Positions 56,260-64,000 of a stretch of DNA of 64,000 nucleotides are shown here, in pieces. The stretch lies in contig JAUPFP010000001.1 in assembly GCA_036925085.1 (NCBI GenBank), forward strand, positions 10,295,754 to 10,359,753, written 5' to 3'. The stretch is from Brachycybe producta. Its lineage: Eukaryota > Arthropoda > Diplopoda > Playtdesmida > Andrognathidae. The position numbers were made by a program, and so were the translations under genes. Position 1 is the first letter of the stretch, and the number at the start of each line of letters is the position of its first letter. The notes beneath the pieces were generated by a model. That model saw only the letters and a program-made list of their open reading frames with translations, did no database searches and was not told where the DNA came from.

Positions 56260-57329
56260 CTATAAAACTCTATCAAGACTTTTAAAAAGTGGTTTCTTGC
56301 ACACTTGTCTCACAGAAAGCGCTCATCTTCGTAATTTTTTGTTGGTAAGAAACTGCACAAGATTCACAGCAATATTTCAATTATTTCCTGCACTGAATTA
56401 TGCGAGAAATAGAGCCAGTGCGATGGCCACTTTAGGTATATAATTGTTGAGGTGGACAACTTTAGGTGAAGTAAGTGTCTTGTTACTTCTATTCAGTCAT
56501 GTCTTAAAGCTTATTATATTTGTTATGACGTTGACAGTTTGACCAGCTCTTTTCATTATGATTTTTTTTGTTTGGAAGTAACTTGATAAATAATATCGAA
56601 GTTGAAGTTTGATACCAACTATTGTAAAAGTCAGTGACCAGGTAAGTAAAAATGATGGAGTCACTTTTTAGATGGCCTCCAAAAACGAAAAAAAAAAGGC
56701 GAGGTGATTTTTTCATTTTTCCAATGAACCTGATATAATAGGTTGCTACTACTATTATATGAATATTACTACAACATCACTTCATTAGTTGCTTCTTTTA
56801 TTGTTTCAGTTAAGTTTTTTTGTTTAAATATATTTGTGTTCGCCTTCTTGTCATTAAAACTTTCAAGTGTTTCTAAAAATGGTTTCAACCTGTATAAAAT
56901 GGTATCAACGTTCGTGTGTGGGCACCAATCTTTTAACAGATCCTATTTTTTTTTTTAATCTGAAACAAAAAAAAAATTGTCTCAACAAAATGGACGCTTA
57001 AAATTTGCAGTGTCTGTGGGCTGATGCAACATTGTAAACTAAAAAACCACATACCATGTTATAATGAAAGTAACTGTAACTATGTAACCCACAAATTAAT
57101 TGGCATTTCTGCAAATGGTTTCTTATTATTGCACCATAAAGATTATTATTATAAACTTGCTTTCTATTTTTACCACATGGCACAGGCAGAATGCCTGTTT
57201 TAAAGCCCTCGCCACCAGGGTCAGAGTGACCCATAAAATAAACTAGGCACATAAAAACCAACAAACCGATGGTGTGCAAACAACTACTCATGATTCATAC
57301 AAAGTTAATCAACAACACAAGGTTCATCA
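56260..57329. other. No gene seen
   Basis: AT-rich. Short hydrophobic frames (56743-56958) and one moderate minus frame (56998-57291) carry no motif. Confidence 0.4.
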
Positions 57330-57842
57330 AGCAAAAAAGTTCACAAAGCCCATCAAACCAATGAGGCCCACAGAGTCCATTAAACCAATGAGTCCCACGA
57401 AGCCCATCAAACCAATGAGGTCCACAAAGTCCAACAAACAAATGAGGCCCACAAAGTCCATCAAACCAATGAGGCCCACAAAGTCCATCAAACCAATGAG
57501 GCCCACAAAGTCCATCAAACCAATGAGGTCCACAAAGTCCATCAAACCAATGAGGTCCACAAAGTCCATCAAACCAATGAGGCCCACAAAGTCCATCAAA
57601 CCAATGAGGCCCACAAAGTCCATCAAACCAATGAGGCCCACAAAGTCCATCAAACCAATGAGGCCCACAAAGTCCATCAAACCAATGAGGTCCACAAAGT
57701 CCAACAAACCAATGAGGACCACAAAGTCCAACAAACTAATGAGGACCACAAAGTCCATCAAACCAATGAGGCCCAAGAAGCCAATGAGGCCAACAAAGCC
57801 CATAATTCACAGAAAGCCCACAAGACCAATGAAATCAAGTAG
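57330..57842. repeat. 27-bp minisatellite, about 19 copies
   Basis: The unit reads AAACCAATGAGGCCCACAAA then GTCCATC, near-identical in the middle and more variable at the ends. Since 27 is three times nine, both strands stay open. Plus would give a 9-residue Lys-rich repeat (KPMRPTKSI) and minus a hydrophobic one (GLIGLMDFV). The plus ATG is at 57274 and the frame ends at 57846. No conserved domain, so a minisatellite is the simpler reading. Confidence 0.85.
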
Positions 57843-58280
57843 ATAAAATTCACGCGGTGCATTAATATCAATTCCATGAGGCCCACTAATCCCATCAATT
57901 TCATGCGGCCCACAAGTCTAACAGCCAAATTAATTATTGAGTTTAAATAGCAGACATTTTATTTGCACATCCTAGTATATAAATATGGTGCTCATATTTT
58001 TTTTTTTGCTCTGAAGTACATTCTTTTTTAAATGAAAGGAAATTGCTTGCATAAGGGTTATTTTGTGCAGCTGAAATTAAAATGCAGTGAAAAAGTTCTA
58101 TTCTATAATGTCTTCATATGTTGATGGGCTCCTTTTGTCTGTTGCTGTTGTTTTTGCCTCCATGGGCCACACTCTTAGCACTAGCAGAAGTTCCTTTTTT
58201 TTTGTAACACCTTTTTGATTCAGGTCTAAAAAACATCTGCATTTTGTAACAGAATACAACTTGCATTTCAATATGATTAT
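57843..58280. other. No gene seen
   Basis: Unremarkable AT-rich DNA after the minisatellite, with a few decayed GGCCCAC units to about 57920. Confidence 0.4.
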
Positions 58281-58555
58281 GGGTGCATTCGAAAACGACT
58301 TCATGAGTCGTTTGAAAATGACTTGTATAGGTGTTTGAAAATTACTTTACTCCAGCCTGCATACAGAAGAACGTTTTTATATCTAAATTGATGTGGACGA
58401 TATTTAAAAAGACATAATTAAAAAGATTAATGGCATCCAAAATGTTGGTTCAGCTCATGTGTGTTTTGTAAAATTAACTCAGGACTACTAACTGCAGCAA
58501 CATTATGACAAAAGTCATAATTACAACATCACGAAAGGAATTTTCAAATGCAGCC
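58281..58555. mobile_element. MITE, about 275 bp, GGGTGCATTC ends
   Basis: The left end GGGTGCATTCGAAAA and right end, read inward, GGCTGCATTTGAAAA form inverted repeats. The flanks are TAT/TAA, near the 3-bp TWA rule of PIF/Harbinger. No gene. Confidence 0.55.
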
Positions 58556-59442
58556 TAAATGTCTATCTGAAAATTGCCAAAAACCCAAATATTTTTTTTG
58601 CTTTCCGCTTCCTGTTTTTTTTTTCAGTGTCCATGGGATTATGTTGTATTTTTTTTTCTAATCCGTTTTTTCACCTATTGTCTTGTATGAAATATCCCTC
58701 TTAACCGGAACCATTTTTCTCCTACTTTTTTTTTCTTCATCTAACTCCATTTTATGCTAATTAGACACGTTGTTTTTGTTGTTGTATTCAAATGATTTTT
58801 TTTTTAATATTTTAAATGTTTAAAAGCCAAGAAAATGTTTTAGGTTTTCTAACCTTTCCAATTATACAGTTTTGCATTCAGTAGTTCCTTATGTTTGGAG
58901 TTTTCTATTGAATGCAAAAGAGATGCAAAAGTTGAGTTTAGTTAGCAATGGGGGATAAAAAAGAGGATAAGGGGGGGTGGTGGTGGTATTATATCATCAT
59001 ACTAGTATATCTGTTCAGATGACCTTTTCACTGTTTGATATCAAGTCCAAATTATATTTTAGATGGCCACCTCACTACAGAGTGATTCAAAAAGTCACCA
59101 TACATATTTATGAATAAAGTGACAGTTTGTTTAATCACCCTGTAGGTGGATCCTTCACTTGGTTAATCCTGGGAGAAATCAGGAACGAGAAGGAGTTAAA
59201 TTCAATAGAGAATGGGGGGGGGGGGCAATCAGGAAAAGAAAAAAAGTCCATTTAAAAAAAAATACAAGCTCGTTTTGGGGGGAAAAAAAGTTAAGATAAA
59301 CTAACTTGAAATTTAAAACTCATAATTAATGCAAATTATATTTTACCAATGTTTCTTTTCATCAAAACTTCGTGTTTATTACTTGAGAAAATAAAAGTAA
59401 ATGAATAAAATCTAAACTTTCTTTGTTTTTAAATAATTTGAG
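58556..59442. other. No gene seen
   Basis: AT-rich with T and G runs (58975-58985, 59215-59225). Confidence 0.45.
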
Positions 59443-60071
59443 TTATAATACCTTGTACACACATCAGTTAAATGAATTCAAATTAAATGTGTTTAAGGTG
59501 AATTATAACGGAATCCAGTTAAGGACATGAACACCAAATAAAAATTGACTTTATTATTAATATTTTAAATTGAAATACTAAATCAATATTTTGTCAATAG
59601 TTTATATACGAGCGTATTTTATATTTAAGTATTAACTCAATATTTTGATTTTGTTAACTGAATAAATTGAATTCGACATATTGTTTGTTTGTCCTTCACA
59701 GAGCTCTGTAGACACGTTTATTATTTAAATGCATTTACATTATCAGGCGTGTACTAGGTATAATACCTTGTACACACAAACACAGTTAAATGAATTTAAA
59801 TATTAAACACGTTCTACAGAGCCCTGTGAAGGGCAAACAAACAATATGTCGAATTCAATTTATTCAGTTAACAATCTCAAAATATTGAGTTAATACTTAA
59901 AAATAAAATATATAAACTATTGATAAAATATATTGATTTAGTATTTCAATTTAAAATATTAATAATAAAGTCAATTTTTATTTTGGTTTATGTCCTTAAC
60001 TGGATTCCGTATAATTCACCTGAACACATTTAACTTGAATTCATTTATATCATGTGTGTTACAAGGTATAA
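59443..60071. repeat. Foldback element, arms about 270 bp
   Basis: Left arm 59443-59717 and right arm 59807-60071 are reverse complements at high identity. They share TTATAC-CTTGTA ends, GGAATCCAGTTAAGGACAT, CGAATTCAATTTATTCAGTT and AACAATATGTCGAATTC. The 89-bp spacer holds a third copy of the arm tip (TAATACCTTGTACACACAAA). No gene. Confidence 0.85.
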
Positions 60072-61400
60072 GGCTGGCTTTACAGACCACATTGTTTTGC
60101 CACAAAGTGGTTGGTGCGGCTTGCTTCACACGCACCAACATTGAAAACAATGCCCCCTGTCAGTGCCGGCCACGAGACAGTAGAGTGATCTTGAACATCC
60201 CTGACAAAAAAGGTGGATGCTACTTCTAGCATGGTCTGAACCACTCATCGCCACTGTGGCGCAAAAAAGATACAGTGGATCGTGTGAAGACCCTCTATGT
60301 TTATCAATTGTCTACTAAAAATCACCACTTTATGTGATACTACAAAGTGGAACAACAAAGTGGTTAAGCACATGAAGCACACCATTTAAAACTATGGCCT
60401 GCTCGGACCACTGAGTAGTTGAAGCACCTCTATAAATTTGTCGACTTTGAAAAATTTTAAATTTCTATGAAAAATAATGTTGAAAAAAATGTCAACAGGA
60501 GAATCTTTTGGAATTTACCACATTTAATCTTTTTCGTTTTAAAAAAATTTCATTCCAGATAATGCAATTTTTCTGAAATACAAAAATAGTCAGTAGTTCC
60601 ATTTCCATTGATTGGCACACAGTAGACCAAAACCAGAAATAACTATATGTTGCTATGTGTAGTGGCACCACTGAGTGGGCTCATGTGAAGAATACCATTT
60701 GATATTTAATTATATTATGTCACTGTCACTGTCACTGATAGTGGTCGCCACTTTAAGCAGAGCTCAACCACTCATCGCTAACTGTGGCGCAGATAATACA
60801 GTGGCAGTGGTACAAGAAAACACCTATGCAAACTGTGGTCCTGCTTAAGATGAATTCTTTTTTCTGTGGCGCCACAAATTGATCCACGTTAAATGAGCTT
60901 AAAAACAGCAAACTCTTAAAAGTAAAACTCATTTTATTTTCAGTAAAATCGTGATTTTTCTTTTTAGCATAAGTATGCAAATATTGTTCTGCACTATAAT
61001 TTCCAAACATTTTGACAGTTTCGGAGAAAGTTCAAATTTAGCCTCAATGCCAACATTTAATCAGAATAAGTTTTTCTGTTTCAGGGCTTTTTTTTGCACA
61101 TAACCCTTTATTACTTTTTTTAGCCAGTCTGTGCACGGGCAAAGGTGTTTGGTGGTGGTGGTGATGGTTTGTATTTTATGCGACATTTATGCCTTTTTTA
61201 TTTCATTCCGTTTTTTTTTTACTGGCATCTTGGGTCGTCATCGTTTATTGCATTTGCGCCTGCGCAGTTTTAGGTGATTCAGATAACAATCTTGTAAATG
61301 CATTCAGTATTTTTATTCCTATAAATGTTTGTGACTATAGAGGTTGGCACAGATAGAATAACAAGAAAGGGGGGGGGGGAGGGCAACACACTGAATACAT
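60072..61400. other. No gene seen; decayed repeats
   Basis: Two stretches (60075-60420 and 60660-60870) share ACTCATCGC, CACTGTGGCGC, ACAGTGG and CCACTTTA motifs and look like old copies of one MITE. The 60160-60229 frame lies inside the first. A (TGG)n run is near 61150-61165. Confidence 0.45.
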
Positions 61401-61403
61401 ATT

Positions 61404-61930
61404 ATGGTTCGGTATAGGAAAGGAAAAAAAACGCACAAGGAAAAAAAGCCCACACGAAAATTGCACAAAGAAAAAAAACCCCACACGAAAATTGCACAAA
61501 GAAAAAAAACCCCACTTGTCATAAACGCGCAAAAGAAAAACGCGGACACAGGGAAAATTGCTCACACAGAAAAAATGCCCACATGGAAAATCGTCCGCAC
61601 CGAAAAAATGCCCACACAAAAAAATACGCACATGAAAAAATTCTCGTATTCACAATATTATAAAGTAGTATAATGACCTACACTTTTTTTTTTGCATTCT
61701 GGGGGCTGCACTCCCAGACACCCTGCAACAAGCTTAACTTACATGCCCCTTTTTCATTCATGTGCGTATTTTTCTGTGGGTAGGCAATTTTCCATGTGGG
61801 CGTTTTTCCGGTTGAGCAATTTTTCGGTGTGAGCAATTTTACGTGCGAGCATTTTTCTTGTGCGCATTTATCACAGTAGTTTCTTCTGTGTACAATTTTT
61901 GTGTGGGCTTTTTTCATTTGCGTTTTTTAT
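61404..61930. repeat. Inverted pair of degenerate tandem arrays
   Basis: 61425-61650 repeats a 20-30 bp A-rich unit around GAAAAAAAACCCCACACGAA and AAATTGC. 61755-61930 repeats the reverse complement (GTGTGGGCTTTTTTC, GAGCAATTTTT). The two arrays face each other around a 100-bp core with GGGGGCTGCACTCCCAGAC. Lys-rich plus frames are artefacts of the repeat. Confidence 0.75.
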
Positions 61931-62039
61931 AGTATATCCTGTCCGAGGACTTGTTATGCATAGAGCAGCTGAAGCTTGCGCACAAAAAAGATGGCTACCA
62001 AAAATGTTTGTCAGTTTGTTTAGTTTCATTTTTGAATTC

Positions 62040-62735
62040 TAAAGACCTTGCTAGAGCTCAGAAATGATAGTTTTTGGAAGTTTTCTCTTCAGAAAACTGC
62101 CGTTTCAAGGCTTTCCTAGAGCTCAACAAAACCTTCTGAAATGATGGCTTTTATAACTTCTTTTTTACCCCTTTTCAGAAGGTTCTGAAATAATGTTTTT
62201 TTACATTATTTCAGAGTTCTGAAAAGAGTAAACTCTAAGAACTGTCAGCACTGTGGCAGTGTGACCACGTGACAATGCATTGCAAAATTCTCATTCAAGA
62301 TGGCCTACCACATACTTTCACTAGATGGCGTTCATTATTTCAGAATTTTCATTTTAGAGGTTTTGTTGAACTTTAGGTAAAAAGAAAAAAGAATAGAACT
62401 CTTAAGTTTTCATTTCAGAAATATTTTTTAGAAATAATTTGTTGAGCTTTTGGAAGGCTTAGAGAGTGGAAAATCTGAGTACTCCGAAATAATATTTTTT
62501 AACATTATTTCGAAGTACTCCGCAAAAAAAAAAAGCTCTGTAATACAAAAGGAAATCTAGAGAAGTGCAACACTGCAACGGTCAAGGGTGATCATGTGCA
62601 GACAGCAGCATAAGGATTTACACAATTGCCTTTGTTTTCAGAGTTTTCATTATGCTATAGACTGGAATTTATGTTTTTGGAATATTTGTTCAGAGTTCTT
62701 TTCATTGAGCTCAAGCAAGGCCTACAGTGTAATTT
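62040..62735. mobile_element. Palindromic MITE-like element
   Basis: The ends have CCTTGCTAGAGCTCA and, read inward from the other side, TACACTGTAGGCCTTGCTTGAGCTCA. Inside are two long hairpins: a 12-bp stem CTGAAATAATGT/ACATTATTTCAG (62190-62213) and GTACTCCGAAATAAT with its near complement at 62480-62515. GAGCTCAACAAAACC and its complement recur several times. No gene. Confidence 0.6.
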
Positions 62736-63261
62736 AAATCGAATCCAATATGCAAGGCCCTGTTTCCATTTGATAAAAATTAAACACTGAAAATTTCAAC
62801 CGGAAAAAATAGCAGTTTATTCAGCTGAAATGAGCTATTAGTTCATTGGATGGCCAACATAATAATGTCACCATTAGGAGAAAATAAATTCACTAATAAG
62901 AGCCCAAATGTGGCCTGCCTATTCGTTATTATGGTTTGCTTTATCATGTTAGGTAAATTGCAACGAGAAAACCCTTTACGCTCTACCACTTTAACTAAAT
63001 CATAAAATGCCATTTCTCATCGTTATTTACTTTGAGATGGTGTCATTTCGACGTAAGGCTATAGGTCAAAACTATCACACAAAAAATTAAAATGTAAAAC
63101 TATAAACTCTAACCAAATGAAAACGAAATTAACAAAAATTACAATCAACAATTTTGAAAAGCTGTATTTATTAAACTTTACTTTGGATGTCTCTTTTTTT
63201 TTTTCAAATTTAAAACGCATTTTCATCATCATTAGACACAGGGTCTAAAGCGGCAAGCGGC
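62736..63261. other. No gene seen
   Basis: AT-rich DNA without recognisable structure. Confidence 0.4.
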
Positions 63262-63640
63262 AGTCAGCGGTTATACACTTGTCAAAGTATTCGAACATTT
63301 TTACTCGTATAAAGTGCGCAGAACAGTGCGTAGTGTGATAGTTTATAGAATATATTGTAACCTTATGGCCTTCTAGACAAGAGAATTGGGAAGAGGTGTG
63401 CTTAATATGTTGCAGAGCGCATCGTATATAGCTTTGTAACTTACATAAAAATGATGCTGATCCTGAAAAAGCGCTCTAGTAGATGTGATCATTAAAGAAA
63501 ACTAGAACATCTTCAAAATTAATGCAACTTTGAACAAATAATTTAACATTAACGTTGTTGTACACATGCATTCTCGCATTTTTAAATTCATGTATAAATT
63601 TATTTAAGACAATTGTAGGTGTAAAGGGGGCTTAAAAGAT
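63262..63640 (+). repeat. Dispersed 370-bp repeat, copy 2
   Basis: Matches the minus strand of 27722-28105 in the same block order (CGGTTATACAC to GTGTAAAGGGGGC). It gives two well-separated copies of one unclassified repeat in the window. Confidence 0.75.
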
Positions 63641-64000
63641 GGCCTCTACAATCCATTAATTAAAAAAAAATGTTTAAAATTAAAAATCTCAGAAACTAGA
63701 AATGCAACACATTTAAAACTTAAAGCGGTTGGTTCACAACATGTCAAAATGTTCTTCTACAAAAAAAAATCTAACAAATTTGTAAAGAATACTAAAATTT
63801 ATTGAAATTGAAAAACTAATGTTTAAACTAAAATTTTAATTTAATGAAAAGGATTTTACCAACAAGTGATTGTTTTAAAACTATAACAGCATACATTACA
63901 CGTATTGTACATTGAGCTGCTATGTAGGGTACAAAAATTCTTCAAAAAACAAATTAAAAAACAAATTTGGAACGTCAACTTTAACCTTAATCCTTTCACC
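63641..64000. other. No gene seen; partial MITE trace
   Basis: CAGAAACTAGAAATGCAACACATTTAAAACTT at 63690 resembles the AGAAACTAGAA family end followed by DNA like 9475-9550. No far end is seen before the window stops. Confidence 0.4.

Noticed and set aside
57327..57803. 158-aa hydrophobic minus ORF, possible membrane protein
   Set aside because: It is the complement of the 27-bp minisatellite. The repeat explains the open frame.
61319..61917. Several Cys/Phe-rich and Lys-rich ORFs
   Set aside because: All come from A-rich/T-rich degenerate tandem repeats.

Overview
This 64 kb window looks like intergenic DNA from an AT-rich invertebrate animal genome. It is crowded with transposons. I see no ribosomal or tRNA gene, no operon, no CRISPR array and no complete host protein gene. 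The eukaryotic signs are short introns with GT/AG borders, TATA boxes, AATAAA signals, a tRNA-derived SINE head, many microsatellites and at least ten transposon types. Phylum cannot be fixed from the sequence. A mollusc, arthropod, chelicerate or cnidarian would all fit.

Layout. 0-16 kb: mostly gene-poor AT-rich DNA with small non-autonomous elements (a PIF/Harbinger-like MITE at 3.6 kb, hAT MITEs at 5.2 and 14.9 kb, a TIR family at 5.9 and 9.8 kb) and two coding-looking fragments at 11.6-12.3 kb. 16.4-27.2 kb: a transposon cluster bracketed by two inverted satellite arrays. It holds a decayed DDE-type transposase gene (17.6-21.9 kb), a collapsed Ty3/gypsy retrotransposon (22.7-25.2 kb) and a truncated hAT/CGGBP1-like transposase (25.3-26.3 kb). 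28.97-33.47 kb: a 4.5 kb element with 29-bp terminal inverted repeats. Inside it are a tandem hairpin array, a GC-rich protein-coding remnant I cannot identify, a 270-bp inverted repeat, and an LTR that landed in the loop of that repeat. 33.5-36.4 kb: two more LTR-like units and a broken gene. 36.6-42.0 kb: a second CGGBP1-like hAT copy, then a pogo-type element split by a nested hAT element whose removal restores the pogo reading frame.

42.9-46.3 kb is the most gene-like part. A bidirectional TATA promoter separates a small leftward spliced gene (with an LTR in its intron) from a rightward gene and a broken protein-primed DNA polymerase B of the Polinton/Maverick type. 46.3-64 kb: tandem repeats, further hAT and Harbinger MITEs, an 800-bp hairpin-rich solo LTR, the 3' end of a piggyBac element, a 27-bp minisatellite open on both strands, and several large foldback repeats.

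The elements are linked mainly by nesting. LTRs sit inside a foldback loop, a gene intron and a broken gene. A hAT sits inside pogo, and another hAT inside a tandem array. Nearly every coding sequence is broken, so this is a graveyard with a readable insertion order, not a working gene cluster. Family names come from recalled motif patterns and were not database-checked.
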